Virus record (IMG/VR): IMGVR_UViG_3300006086_000006
Span: 82,825 to 146,824 of that record
Reading direction: 5' to 3' (one strand)
DNA length: 64,000 nucleotides
DNA from: a virus
Part shown: positions 55,459-63,453 of the stretch, piece after piece
Numbering within the stretch: the first letter of the stretch is position 1
Layout of the letters: every line of letters begins with the position of its first letter
The notes under the pieces: model-generated
The model's database searches: none
Told to the model about the DNA's origin: nothing
The model's input: the letters and a program-made list of their open reading frames with translations, nothing else
Program-made: the position numbers and the translations under genes

Positions 55459-55491
55459 CTCTATATGCTACATGATAAGAGGTTTAATAAT

Positions 55492-55923
55492 ATGCCCATT
55501 CAAATATACACTGATGGTGCGTGTAAAGGTAATCCCGGCCCAGGTGGTTGGGGTGTTGTTATAACAGATGGTAAGAAGCAAAAGCATTTATCGGGATATG
55601 TTGCAAATACCACAAATAATCAGATGGAATTACAAGCAGCTATTGAAGCCGTTAAATTTGCAAATCGTGTTTTTCGTGCAGGTACTTCTATTAGCATTTA
55701 TACTGATAGCCAATACGTGTATAATGGTATCACAAAATGGCTAACTGGCTGGAAACGTAATGGTTGGCGTACAGTCGATAGAAAACCTGTAAAGAACAAA
55801 GAATTTTGGGAACAACTTGATGTGAGCCTACACGATATACAATGGTTTTGGGTTCGCGCGCATAATGGTAATGTTTTTAATGAACTAGCGGACAAGTTAG
55901 CCACAACTGCATGTAACACATGA
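55492..55923 (+). CDS. rnhA: Ribonuclease HI
   Basis: 143 residues from the ATG at 55492 (MPIQIYTDGACKGNPGPGGWG). The four catalytic acids are present: D8 (YTDGAC), E46 (NQMELQAA), D72 (YTDSQYV) and D134 (ELADKLA), with the assisting H124 in RAHNG. It degrades RNA in RNA-DNA hybrids, removing primers in phage replication. Length is close to E. coli RNase HI (155). The basic protrusion region (KWLTGWKRNGWRT) is present. Confidence 0.9.
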   Translation: MPIQIYTDGACKGNPGPGGWGVVITDGKKQKHLSGYVANTTNNQMELQAAIEAVKFANRVFRAGTSISIYTDSQYVYNGITKWLTGWKRNGWRTVDRKPVKNKEFWEQLDVSLHDIQWFWVRAHNGNVFNELADKLATTACNT

Positions 55924-55936
55924 GGTGCTTAGTATC

Positions 55937-56146
55937 ATGCCGTGCTTTGAAATAGGTAAAGCGTATCGCCATACAGGTGGACGCGAAATTAAAATTGTAG
56001 GTGAAGTGAATTCTACAATGTACAATAACTGTTTAGTTGCCGAAGAAAATTGTAGTATCGGTTTTATACCTATAGGTCGTGATGAAGGTGCTGCTGTAAA
56101 TTGGGTAGAAATATCAGAAGAAGAATGGCTTAAAAATTTTAGTTGA
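55937..56146 (+). CDS. Hypothetical protein
   Basis: 69 residues from the ATG at 55937, GAGGTG upstream. Beta-strand-rich (YRHTGGREIKIVGEV). Six-stranded small barrel possible; no family recognised. Starts 14 bases after the RNase HI stop. Confidence 0.55.
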   Translation: MPCFEIGKAYRHTGGREIKIVGEVNSTMYNNCLVAEENCSIGFIPIGRDEGAAVNWVEISEEEWLKNFS

Positions 56147-56155
56147 GATATTTTA

Positions 56156-56383
56156 ATGGAAGCAGACGTTGTAGAAAGATTAAAAGGACGCAGACGCCGC
56201 ACGTTCAGTGATATTCGACAAGAAGTTGAAATAGTGAATGCAAATCACATAGCTGTAAATAAGATGGTATGCGCTAGAACACATAGAGTATTAGGATATT
56301 CTGATAACAGAACTTCCTTGCAATTTGATAGTTCTGGAAATTCATTGGAGCTTGCTCGCAGAATCGAGGTTAAGGAAGTATGA
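56156..56383 (+). CDS. Hypothetical protein
   Basis: 75 residues, basic N-terminal part (RLKGRRRRTFSDIRQE). Overlaps the next gene by ATGA. Unrecognised. Confidence 0.55.
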   Translation: MEADVVERLKGRRRRTFSDIRQEVEIVNANHIAVNKMVCARTHRVLGYSDNRTSLQFDSSGNSLELARRIEVKEV

Positions 56384-57288
56384 TTACCGCATTGGAATTA
56401 CAAGAAAAGTTATTACAAGCGTGTTCAGAATTACATAACGTATCTGTATCTACGCTTACAGATAAAGTGGTTGTATGTGACACATTAAATGAAGACATAT
56501 CATTTACTGTAGAGATTGTGAATAAACGTGCATTCCACATTGTTGATAGTGGCGACAGTGTGAACTACAATCACATAGCACAAGTCCAAGCCTACACTTA
56601 TTACCGTTTCGCATTGGTAAAACATTATGGTTATGGTATTGCGCCAGAAGATGCCTTCGGCACTACACTATCGCGAGCGCTTTTACGTAATTGGGACTTC
56701 GCGTATAAACGCACACCAATTGCAGATCATGACCACACTGCTGCCGAAATGTTTCTGTATGATACACCACGACCTGTGTTAGGTCCTAAGACTACAACTG
56801 GTTATGCATTATTTGATACCCTTACTATTAATGGTATTATGGATACATTAAAAACAAATGCGGCTAAAGCCTTGTATGAATTCGATAATGATTTTGACAC
56901 CCACAAGGCAATACAACAACATTTAGATGGTTGTGTAGATAAAAAACAAATTCAAAAAGCCTCAGTGTCAAACATTTACACAAAAACAATAACGTGGAAA
57001 GAATTGTATCCAAACCATATTAAGCGACTGTATGCAATAGCATTATACCATTTGTTGAAATTGTTTAAAGTACCCTTCAATAACGTATCTGGTAAAGCCT
57101 CAGTATTAAAGCAACTGGCTCTATTTGTTACAGAACATGAAATTGTTTATGGTGAAGATTCTCAGGAAGACGTGGTTAAATTTTATCATTATTTTCCAAC
57201 ACAGCATAAAACTAGGTCAGCTATGGTTTCAATAACCCCTATAGCGGCAGTTGAAACTATTAATGTATCATTTAACATCGTTGAGTAA
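56380..57288 (+). CDS. Hypothetical protein
   Basis: 302 residues, mixed. N-terminal strands (VVVCDTLNEDISFTVEIV) then helical regions with many aromatic residues (ARVKHYGYG-like segment, RLYAIALYHLLKLFKV). No nucleotide-binding or membrane motif seen. Overlaps the previous stop by ATGA. It is one of the larger unknown genes in this block. Confidence 0.6.
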   Translation: MITALELQEKLLQACSELHNVSVSTLTDKVVVCDTLNEDISFTVEIVNKRAFHIVDSGDSVNYNHIAQVQAYTYYRFALVKHYGYGIAPEDAFGTTLSRALLRNWDFAYKRTPIADHDHTAAEMFLYDTPRPVLGPKTTTGYALFDTLTINGIMDTLKTNAAKALYEFDNDFDTHKAIQQHLDGCVDKKQIQKASVSNIYTKTITWKELYPNHIKRLYAIALYHLLKLFKVPFNNVSGKASVLKQLALFVTEHEIVYGEDSQEDVVKFYHYFPTQHKTRSAMVSITPIAAVETINVSFNIVE

Positions 57289-57295
57289 CGCCACC

Positions 57296-57718
57296 ATGAC
57301 CACAATATTTGAGCACAAATTTGATCGAATTACTCTGCCTGAGCATGTTGTACTAGAGTCCTCGCACACACTGCTTCCAGACCCTACCAAAGCATCAAAC
57401 TTCGCGTGGAACCATGTCGAATACGTGGGTATTCCATCAGATATAAAAGTGTTTGATGTCCTATTTAAACAAGATGATGAGTCTATTCCACAGTTTCAGT
57501 ACGACAAACTGCTGCAAGATTTTGTAAGTTTGTTATCTACGAAAGGTTTGCATGTGCACGCCAGACGCATGTCCTCAAAGGTTATTCTAATTCGAGTTTT
57601 CAAGAACTCCGACTTTAGCTGTACAGAACATCCTGAAATGCTAATATTCGAACCTCTTGGTCAGTATCATTGTCCTGCGTGTGGTGAAATGGTAGTAGCG
57701 GGTTTTACTCACATTTAA
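57296..57718 (+). CDS. Hypothetical protein with C-terminal CPAC
   Basis: 140 residues from the ATG at 57296; an earlier in-frame ATG at 57251 lies inside the preceding gene. The C-terminus has a single YHCPACGEM, half of a zinc ribbon. No family recognised. Confidence 0.55.
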   Translation: MTTIFEHKFDRITLPEHVVLESSHTLLPDPTKASNFAWNHVEYVGIPSDIKVFDVLFKQDDESIPQFQYDKLLQDFVSLLSTKGLHVHARRMSSKVILIRVFKNSDFSCTEHPEMLIFEPLGQYHCPACGEMVVAGFTHI

Positions 57719-57726
57719 GGTGTATT

Positions 57727-58029
57727 ATGACAACTACAACATTCTTACATGAGCACGAGCAAAACATTCCACTAGAGAATCAAGAACTGCAAGGGTATTT
57801 AGAGGAAATCCGTCTCGCTACTAAAAAGAATTGGCAACTACTTGAACGTAAACATACGACACGTGGCGGATTGTTCAGTCGTGCTGTTAGTACAAAGTCG
57901 TATGAACTGTATGTTGAGGTAGGCGGTGTTGCACCATTCCAACAATTAACGTGTGTACAAACTGAACGTGAGGTGTACGCATATTTCTTTGGTATGTTAT
58001 CTGGACTTACACGTACCAGACAGCGATAG
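57727..58029 (+). CDS. Hypothetical protein
   Basis: 100 residues, helical and charged (LEEIRLATKKNWQLLERKH). No motif. It ends in TAG. Confidence 0.55.
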   Translation: MTTTTFLHEHEQNIPLENQELQGYLEEIRLATKKNWQLLERKHTTRGGLFSRAVSTKSYELYVEVGGVAPFQQLTCVQTEREVYAYFFGMLSGLTRTRQR

Positions 58030-58037
58030 GTAGCATT

Positions 58038-58502
58038 ATGTTAGTACCTGAATACAGAGTCACAGTAGGTGACCCAATTTTAAATACAATAGCACGTATA
58101 AACGGCAATTCTCAAAACGTACATGAAGTTATAACTGGCGTATATGAAATAGGTCATTTCGGTTCAAGTGATTTTCTACGTGGATATTATGAACGGTATC
58201 CTGAAAACCTAGTTAATCGTGACGGTTGTTATGTTGAAGCCTATGGTGTTTGTGATAGTGCTCAAAATTTGCTAGACTTTTGTCCCATGTTAGTAAATGA
58301 TCCTGATCGCAAATTCGTTGTCACAATAACACCTGTACATAAAAGCGAGCAATCTAGCAGTGGTGGTTGGCGCTGGCATAAGTGGGGAGATTATATTGGC
58401 AATCATACACCGCAACATGAGTACCTGTATGATGAAGATGATTCAATTCAGTTTGTGTACTGCTACTATATTTATGAAAGACTTGATGAGGAGAAGGTAT
58501 AG
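58038..58502 (+). CDS. Hypothetical protein
   Basis: 154 residues, acidic and aromatic (FGSSDFLRGYYERYPENL; WRWHKWGDYIGN). No motif recognised. Ends in TAG, overlapping a GTG start by one base. Confidence 0.55.
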   Translation: MLVPEYRVTVGDPILNTIARINGNSQNVHEVITGVYEIGHFGSSDFLRGYYERYPENLVNRDGCYVEAYGVCDSAQNLLDFCPMLVNDPDRKFVVTITPVHKSEQSSSGGWRWHKWGDYIGNHTPQHEYLYDEDDSIQFVYCYYIYERLDEEKV

Positions 58503-58738
58503 TGTCAATAACTATCAACATAGAATTAAAACCATTTGAAGTACCTAAGCGTGTAGAAATTGTTAAAGCACCTGTTGTACGTCCTAGACAAGAGGGTATT
58601 ACAGTGCATAACTTACAATTAGGTACCTCATTTGATTTGAAAGATTTGGATGCAAAAACATTGAACGCGCTGTGTGATGAGTTTCGCGCAAATGTATTCG
58701 CAGCCGCAGGTAAAGAAATTCCTAAAACAGAGGTGTAA
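58502..58738 (+). CDS. Hypothetical protein
   Basis: 78 residues from a GTG at 58502 overlapping the previous stop (TAGTG), with GGAGAAGG upstream. Strand-rich start (ITINIELKPFEV) and a helical end. Unrecognised. Confidence 0.5.
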   Translation: MSITINIELKPFEVPKRVEIVKAPVVRPRQEGITVHNLQLGTSFDLKDLDAKTLNALCDEFRANVFAAAGKEIPKTEV

Positions 58739-58739
58739 C

Positions 58740-59021
58740 ATGAGTACAGAAGTATTTGTAGAATCAAAAGAAGTAGTACCTCAAGGCCATTTCACCTCTA
58801 AGTATGCTTTGGAAGAGATTGTCGAACTAAAGCAGAAAGGTGCGGAACATTTCATGGCTAAAGTCATGGGTGTTGTGTTTGAAGTAAATCAAAAATCTCC
58901 ACTTTATGTTCTGCGCAGGCCTGACGGTATTATCGTACATACAAATGAAGAAGAGCTTTGTATTCGAGGTGTTGATTACGAAGTGGATGAGAGTCTTTCT
59001 GACGAAGCGTCAGGAGACTAA
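58740..59021 (+). CDS. Hypothetical protein
   Basis: 93 residues from the ATG at 58740, two bases after the previous stop and with AGGTG upstream; an ATG at 58674 in the same frame lies inside that gene. Helix then strands with an acidic tail (ESLSDEASGD). Unrecognised. Confidence 0.55.
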   Translation: MSTEVFVESKEVVPQGHFTSKYALEEIVELKQKGAEHFMAKVMGVVFEVNQKSPLYVLRRPDGIIVHTNEEELCIRGVDYEVDESLSDEASGD

Positions 59022-59023
59022 TT

Positions 59024-59434
59024 ATGTTTACTACCCAACTAATTCTCAATACTGCCAACTCTTTACGTGCCATGCAATTAGTTGTAGAGGCGCAGGCAGA
59101 GTTGTTAAAAGTTGGCTATGTTGATCGTCATTACGGATTAGAATTTCGCACAGAAACTATGGCTTACTTGTTGTTGCATAAAGATACGCCTGTTGGTATT
59201 GTGCAGTTTTATGAATTGAATGCTGACGCTATTTATATAGCATTATCCTACGTTAAACCAAGATACAGAAATCGTGGCGGTTGGAAACTGTTGCGGGATT
59301 CTGTAGCGGATTATGGTCGTGATAATCAGAAGTGTTCCGTGTTCAGTGGTGTTTGCATCACGAACGCCGTGAGTATGAATGCAAATAAGACTCGTGGTAA
59401 GGCAGTCTTCGCCACATTTAAAGAGGTCTTGTGA
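59024..59434 (+). CDS. GNAT-family N-acetyltransferase-like protein
   Basis: 136 residues, GGAG upstream. The central strand pair GIVQFYELNADAIYIAL followed by VKPRYRNRGGWKLLRDSV is the acetyl-CoA binding motif A pattern (R/Q-x-x-G-x-G/A) of GNAT enzymes. It could acetylate a host or phage protein, tRNA or small molecule; substrate unknown. The C-terminal part is short. Confidence 0.6.
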   Translation: MFTTQLILNTANSLRAMQLVVEAQAELLKVGYVDRHYGLEFRTETMAYLLLHKDTPVGIVQFYELNADAIYIALSYVKPRYRNRGGWKLLRDSVADYGRDNQKCSVFSGVCITNAVSMNANKTRGKAVFATFKEVL

Positions 59435-59435
59435 C

Positions 59436-60371
59436 ATGTTATATGTTTTAGTTCCAACCAATTACAACGTGTGGTTTCCAGATAGTTTTGTTGATGATAA
59501 AATACCACCATTTACTTTAAACTATTTTGTGAACACGTCAAGTGACAAAGAAAACCAAATTGTTGTGCGTAAATATATTGATAGTGTTATGGAGAATTCT
59601 CTAGCTAGTCAATTTTCAACCTATACGGCGAATCAAAGATTTCGATGCGGTCCAGTAACTCAGGCGTATCGAGATATTTTAATGCAGAATCAGGTTAATT
59701 GTATTGCACCATACAACGGTACATCACCTGTAGTATTTGGTAATAGTGTTGCTGGAACAGATTTTTCTGTAGGTACGATTATAGCAATAGCTACATTAAT
59801 TGCAGAATTAAACGATTATAGATTGCAGGATAACATAGGTTGCACTATTAGTGTTGCCAAATCTCGTATTAACCATTATCTTCATAATAGAATGCAGGAT
59901 TTTATTACACATCGTATTATAAAGAAATTTTCATTAGAAGAAACTATTTCTGATTATAAGTTGGTTCTGACCATATCGCCTAATGATTATGGTCCTGGTA
60001 TAAGTATCGAATTAACCTATGTTAATTATACCAGGACAAACATAAACATAAGTTTAGAAATTTCTGTTCCTGTAATTGTTCGACTAACTATAGAAAACAT
60101 GTACAAAGACAGTAATCCATTTATTCCAATCCCTAGGGAAGAAGATAGAGAGTTACCTGTGCCTGGACGTATGTATATATTACAAAATGTACAACATCCC
60201 GTACTTGTCACTTCTGTAAGTGTAGTAAAAGGACATAGAGATAAGTTTTGTGTTCAGTATATGTTGGAAAATGGCACTGAATTGATTTTACCTAGTACCA
60301 ATTTTATTCGTGAATCTCATATAGGAGTTGGTTGGAATGAATTTAAAAATCACACTGTTTCTATTGCTTGA
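59436..60371 (+). CDS. Hypothetical protein
   Basis: 311 residues from the ATG at 59436 (MLYVLVPTNYNVW). An in-frame ATG at 59379 lies inside the GNAT gene. Rich in Asn, Ile and Tyr; no membrane segment. The C-terminal part (GRMYILQNVQHPVLVTSV...GHRDKFCVQYMLENG) looks like a small beta domain of the kind seen in phage DNA-interacting or structural proteins. Unrecognised. Confidence 0.55.
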   Translation: MLYVLVPTNYNVWFPDSFVDDKIPPFTLNYFVNTSSDKENQIVVRKYIDSVMENSLASQFSTYTANQRFRCGPVTQAYRDILMQNQVNCIAPYNGTSPVVFGNSVAGTDFSVGTIIAIATLIAELNDYRLQDNIGCTISVAKSRINHYLHNRMQDFITHRIIKKFSLEETISDYKLVLTISPNDYGPGISIELTYVNYTRTNINISLEISVPVIVRLTIENMYKDSNPFIPIPREEDRELPVPGRMYILQNVQHPVLVTSVSVVKGHRDKFCVQYMLENGTELILPSTNFIRESHIGVGWNEFKNHTVSIA

Positions 60372-60885
60372 TATTCTTTGGAAAATACCAGCTATTGTTC
60401 TTACACCATTCTTCATCGCATTTGCATCTAATGAAACTATTTCTGATAAACGACCTAGCGATTTGCTAGGAATAAAACGTGCTAAGTATGTTGATTGGTT
60501 AGCATGGGCAGAAACTAAAGACGAATTGATGTGCGGTGATTTAACTTTACCATTTGTACGTTCTATATACGATAAGTTCGGTTGGTTTTGTACAGCATGG
60601 TATTGGCTAGGTGTTAGAAACACTGGTAGTATTCTATGGTACGTAGGTAAACCTGCACCTACTTATCTTGCAATAATAACAGATGCGCAGAAAGAAGAAT
60701 ACGGTATATGGTATAAAGAAATTCCACTATTGTTGTTAGAATTACATGTTGGTTGGAATATTTATCAAGATGCTTACAGTAAGTTTACTGATAACAGCTT
60801 TTGGGCAACACCGTATGTAAGTATACGAATCAATGCTGTGTTTGTTGCTAAAATAAAATCAATCTTTTCAAGAAAGAGTGCATAA
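60337..60885 (+). CDS. Membrane-associated hypothetical protein
   Basis: 182 residues from the ATG at 60337 with AGGAG upstream. A hydrophobic N-terminal segment (LKITLFLLLDILWKIPAIVLTPFFIAF, more than one stretch) anchors a soluble domain containing WYWLGVRNTG, a motif I have seen in unknown phage proteins. Overlaps the previous gene by 35 bases. Function unknown. Confidence 0.6.
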   Translation: MNLKITLFLLLDILWKIPAIVLTPFFIAFASNETISDKRPSDLLGIKRAKYVDWLAWAETKDELMCGDLTLPFVRSIYDKFGWFCTAWYWLGVRNTGSILWYVGKPAPTYLAIITDAQKEEYGIWYKEIPLLLLELHVGWNIYQDAYSKFTDNSFWATPYVSIRINAVFVAKIKSIFSRKSA

Positions 60886-60886
60886 T

Positions 60887-61231
60887 ATGGATCATAATAA
60901 GTTTTATACAAAAATCACAAAAGCACTTACTACAAGAAATCAACAAGCCCATGTTCTTGTAACTCACCAGAATGTTATTGAATTAATCCTAACGTACAGA
61001 TCGGGTGGATTTAAAGCAGTAAGTGTTTATCATTTTGAATCAATAAAACACGATTTGAATGATTCTAAGTTTAAAGGTTTGCGCGAGCGTGTAGGTGATA
61101 AAGTTATTGATATATTGAAAGAAAAGTTACTCGAATTAGAGAGTGAAATTCCGGCTCGTGTCAAATTCACAGGAGATCGTGCTTCCAGGCTCCTAGACAA
61201 TATAGTTGATGGTAATATTGCTCTTTCTTAA
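60887..61231 (+). CDS. Hypothetical protein
   Basis: 114 residues from the ATG at 60887, one base after the preceding stop. Helical and charged (HNKFYTKITKAL; KVIDILKEKLLELES). Unrecognised. Confidence 0.55.
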   Translation: MDHNKFYTKITKALTTRNQQAHVLVTHQNVIELILTYRSGGFKAVSVYHFESIKHDLNDSKFKGLRERVGDKVIDILKEKLLELESEIPARVKFTGDRASRLLDNIVDGNIALS

Positions 61232-61232
61232 A

Positions 61233-61249
61233 AGTGTAAATATAGGATG
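61233..61249 (+). promoter_or_regulatory. Candidate phage promoter element AGTGTAAATA
   Basis: AGTGTAAATATAGGAT directly after the stop of the preceding gene and before a 250-base structured gap. Shares AGTGTAAATA with 4179 and 55030. Inferred. Confidence 0.3.
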
Positions 61250-61480
61250 CGCGTGAGATAAGTTATTGTGTACCTGCCGCAGTAATGTAGACTCACAATC
61301 TGTTTGTTCCATTGTGTCAAACAGATATAGATTAAATCCTTGCAGGTTCATGTTTTCTCGGAGGCTTTATTTATATTGTCGTAGATGAGTTGAAAGGTCG
61401 ATGTAGCGCGTAAGCTAACTGTGTTGTGGCAGAATTAGAGAAAATTGAATTGCGTACCAACCTCTGCGCAATTCTCCTAC
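61250..61480 (+). ncRNA. Candidate structured RNA or 5' leader
   Basis: No gene in 61232-61492. The DNA can fold as follows: ACCTGC (61272-61277) with GCAGGT (61342-61347) encloses the perfect 9-bp stem ATCTGTTTG / CAAACAGAT (loop 61307-61317). A second perfect 8-bp stem GAATTGCG / CGCAATTC (61447-61454 / 61467-61474, loop 12) lies 18 bases before the next ATG. The region could be a separate RNA or a regulatory leader of the C39-like peptidase gene. Type is inference. Confidence 0.35.
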
Positions 61481-61492
61481 AAGGTATTCGTT

Positions 61493-61909
61493 ATGGATTT
61501 CGTTCAACAAGTTTGTAGCCATAGTTGCGGACATGCTTGCATTTCTATGGTAACAAAAGTACCAATTGATATATTGCTAGAAGAAGCTCCTACATTTGGT
61601 GTAGGTATATCAGAAGACATTATGTTGGCGCTGTTCGCAAAACATGGATTTATTTGTCGTCCTATACTGTATCCTCATTTGGTACAATATAGTGGAGTAT
61701 ATATCTGCACAGTACCCTCTTTAAATGTTATGGCAGGTACACACTATATTTTAATGTGTGTTGATAATACAGGTATCACTACGTTATATGATCCGAACGA
61801 AGGTCGAGTCGAGAAGAAATCGTACACAAATCATTTAAGTGTGCCTGTACTTGTTATGCACAAAGTGGAAAATGTTTCAAACATTCTAGGAGAATATCGT
61901 GGCAGTTGA
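61493..61909 (+). CDS. C39-like papain-fold cysteine peptidase
   Basis: 138 residues from the ATG at 61493 (AAGG upstream). QQVCSHSCGHACISM places a catalytic Cys (C12) after an oxyanion Gln, GTHYILMCVDN gives the His (H84) and LYDPNEG the Asp (D100), in the C39 order C-H-D. C39 enzymes cleave double-glycine leaders of bacteriocins; as a free-standing phage protein it could cut a host or phage peptide or act as a deubiquitinase-like/papain-like enzyme. There is no transporter domain. The next gene overlaps by 11 bases. Confidence 0.65.
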   Translation: MDFVQQVCSHSCGHACISMVTKVPIDILLEEAPTFGVGISEDIMLALFAKHGFICRPILYPHLVQYSGVYICTVPSLNVMAGTHYILMCVDNTGITTLYDPNEGRVEKKSYTNHLSVPVLVMHKVENVSNILGEYRGS

Positions 61910-62192
61910 GCATGTAAATAACAGAATCAAAGAATACTCAATTCGAGTCTCGCGGACAATTGGTTACAAACTGCTATACAAACTCATTCCAACCGCTTTC
62001 CACAAATTGCGTTTCAATATTGTACAAACGTATGATGTTACCGAGTATGATAGCGACAAAAGTGGATTGCGTGGCACTACAATCATTAACCACAATATCG
62101 AAAAGGTCGTTGACTACTACGATACTTTGGAAGAGGCACAACAAAATTTAGAATACTGGAAGATGAATATTGGTACGGAGGATTCAAATTGA
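61899..62192 (+). CDS. Hypothetical protein
   Basis: 97 residues from a GTG at 61899 with AGGAG upstream, overlapping the C39-like gene. Basic N-terminal part (RIKEYSIRVSRTIGYKLLYKL) and an acidic C-terminus (LEEAQQNLEYWK). Unrecognised. Confidence 0.5.
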   Translation: MAVEHVNNRIKEYSIRVSRTIGYKLLYKLIPTAFHKLRFNIVQTYDVTEYDSDKSGLRGTTIINHNIEKVVDYYDTLEEAQQNLEYWKMNIGTEDSN

Positions 62193-62341
62193 TTAAATGG
62201 TTGCTTGAACTTGCCTATATAGTGCAAACTAGAGTGACGTATCTGTGCCAATATTTCAGTAACACTGTGGCACCTTCTATTAAAGGTCCACTACATTCAA
62301 CAATTGCCGATATTGCCTACAGATATGCTCGTTCTAGTTAG
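62189..62341 (+). CDS. Small hypothetical protein (50 aa)
   Basis: A 50-codon frame starts with TTG at 62189 that overlaps the previous stop (TTGA) and has a near-perfect GGAGGA six bases upstream. Sequence begins IKWLLELAYIVQTRVTYLCQYF, partly amphipathic. It ends in TAG. The excellent SD is the main support. Confidence 0.5.
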   Translation: MIKWLLELAYIVQTRVTYLCQYFSNTVAPSIKGPLHSTIADIAYRYARSS

Positions 62342-62390
62342 GGTGTTGTTTATAGGATACAATAAATCTATCCGAAGTTATACAACACCC
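62341..62390 (+). terminator. Long imperfect hairpin (terminator or processing site)
   Basis: GGGTGTTGT / ACAACACCC (9 bp) continues through TATA/TATA to an inner GGATA/TATCC stem, giving about 18 pairs, directly at the stop of the 50-codon ORF. No T-tract follows, so processing rather than termination is possible. Confidence 0.45.
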
Positions 62391-62423
62391 GAAAAACATT
62401 ATCAAACTAATCGAAAACCCTTT

Positions 62424-62564
62424 AAGTAGGGCACTTTGCTAAAAAGAATTGTTCTGCCTATTAGGCTAATAGAACTCATCAAGGGTCTGACTTCAATCAG
62501 AAGCTCGCAAATTGTAGTGTGCACACTACGTTTGGAGAATGACGGTTTAGTTGGGCCCTTTTTG
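62424..62564 (+). ncRNA. Candidate small structured RNA
   Basis: The gap 62342-62580 has no ORF but several hairpins: GTTCT/AGAAC around a GCCTATTAGGC fold, TCTGA/TCAGA with a 6-base loop, and the perfect 16-base palindrome GTAGTGTGCACACTAC. AAGTAGGGC near 62423-62431 could pair with GCCCTTTTT near 62558-62566, closing the set with a U-rich 3' end. It is not a tRNA. Inference from base pairing by eye. Confidence 0.35.
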
Positions 62565-62580
62565 TTTAATAGGACTTATT

Positions 62581-62910
62581 ATGGATCATGCTGCTTCGGA
62601 ATTATCTGACTTTGCTAAACGAATGGTTGCAATGTCTTCGCTTGGAATACATATCACACAAGATAGTGGACACCGTTATATTACCGTAGATTTACGGGAA
62701 ACTATTTGCTTTGTTCCAAACATAATGTCACACGAAGAATTCAAAAATATTGTGTCTGACGATGAACCATTGATAATTTTAAAAGAGTATGGGTCATTCG
62801 CATCTTGTTTGAACCGTATTGATACATTCATCTTTCCAGAAACATTGTTGACTATCTACCAGCAGTTGGATTATGGAAATACGATAATCGGTACAGCCAA
62901 AGTAGAGTAA
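62581..62910 (+). CDS. Hypothetical protein
   Basis: 109 residues from the ATG at 62581 (AGGAC upstream). Helical start (MDHAASELSDFAKRMVAM) then strands. Unrecognised. It follows the structured non-coding region and precedes the ACP-like genes. Confidence 0.55.
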   Translation: MDHAASELSDFAKRMVAMSSLGIHITQDSGHRYITVDLRETICFVPNIMSHEEFKNIVSDDEPLIILKEYGSFASCLNRIDTFIFPETLLTIYQQLDYGNTIIGTAKVE

Positions 62911-62913
62911 GAT

Positions 62914-63198
62914 ATGTCTTCTATCATAATGCCACAATCTTCAACATTGGATCCAACAACAGGAGTAGTAACAAATAGTTACAATTTTTATAGCACCTCA
63001 CTACAAGCCTTTTTAGCAGTTTGTTCAGATGTTACAGAAATTGTTTCTGTGCGTAAATCAATTCCAGGAAATAATAGTTCAAAGAATGTAAATTTAGATT
63101 GCATAGAAGTTATACGTGATAGACAAAATAATCTGGTTTATGTCGCACTATCAACATTATCAGATTTAGAATACGATATAGAAATTGTTGAAAGGTAA
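62914..63198 (+). CDS. Hypothetical protein
   Basis: 94 residues, Ser-rich N-terminus and a beta-rich C-terminus (CIEVIRDRQNNLVYVALSTLSDLEYDIEIV). Starts 3 bases after the previous stop. Unrecognised. Confidence 0.5.
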   Translation: MSSIIMPQSSTLDPTTGVVTNSYNFYSTSLQAFLAVCSDVTEIVSVRKSIPGNNSSKNVNLDCIEVIRDRQNNLVYVALSTLSDLEYDIEIVER

Positions 63199-63204
63199 TT
63201 ACAA

Positions 63205-63453
63205 ATGTCGTGCGTAGTTCCTTTATACGATATACTTGTTAAGCATGATTACGTTGAAAGTATTTCACCTGAAGCTAGGTTACATCTTAATAAATTGGGC
63301 GACCCAGAAGAAGTGTTTGAAGTGCTGATGACAATTGAGCAGAGATTTGATGTTACGGTCGCTGAGGACGTAGTATTGAATTGTAACAAGTTTGAAGAAT
63401 TAACCATTTACATTGACCAACTAATAAGCGAGAGTGAATTAAAATGCAGGTGA
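63205..63453 (+). CDS. Acyl carrier protein-like protein lacking the carrier serine
   Basis: 82 residues aligning with the ACP that follows: LNKLGDPEEVFEVLMTIEQRFDVTV parallels ALGVDSLDVVEVVMELEDAFDIEI. At the DSL phosphopantetheine site it has DPEEV, so no serine is available. It may be a structural or regulatory ACP homologue rather than a carrier. Overlaps the next gene by 10 bases. Confidence 0.55.
   Translation: MSCVVPLYDILVKHDYVESISPEARLHLNKLGDPEEVFEVLMTIEQRFDVTVAEDVVLNCNKFEELTIYIDQLISESELKCR

Noticed and set aside
62400-62560. tRNA in the gap, from the TCTGACTTCAATCAGA hairpin
   Set aside because: No acceptor/T-arm arrangement with GTTC loop and no CCA; stems do not have cloverleaf spacing.
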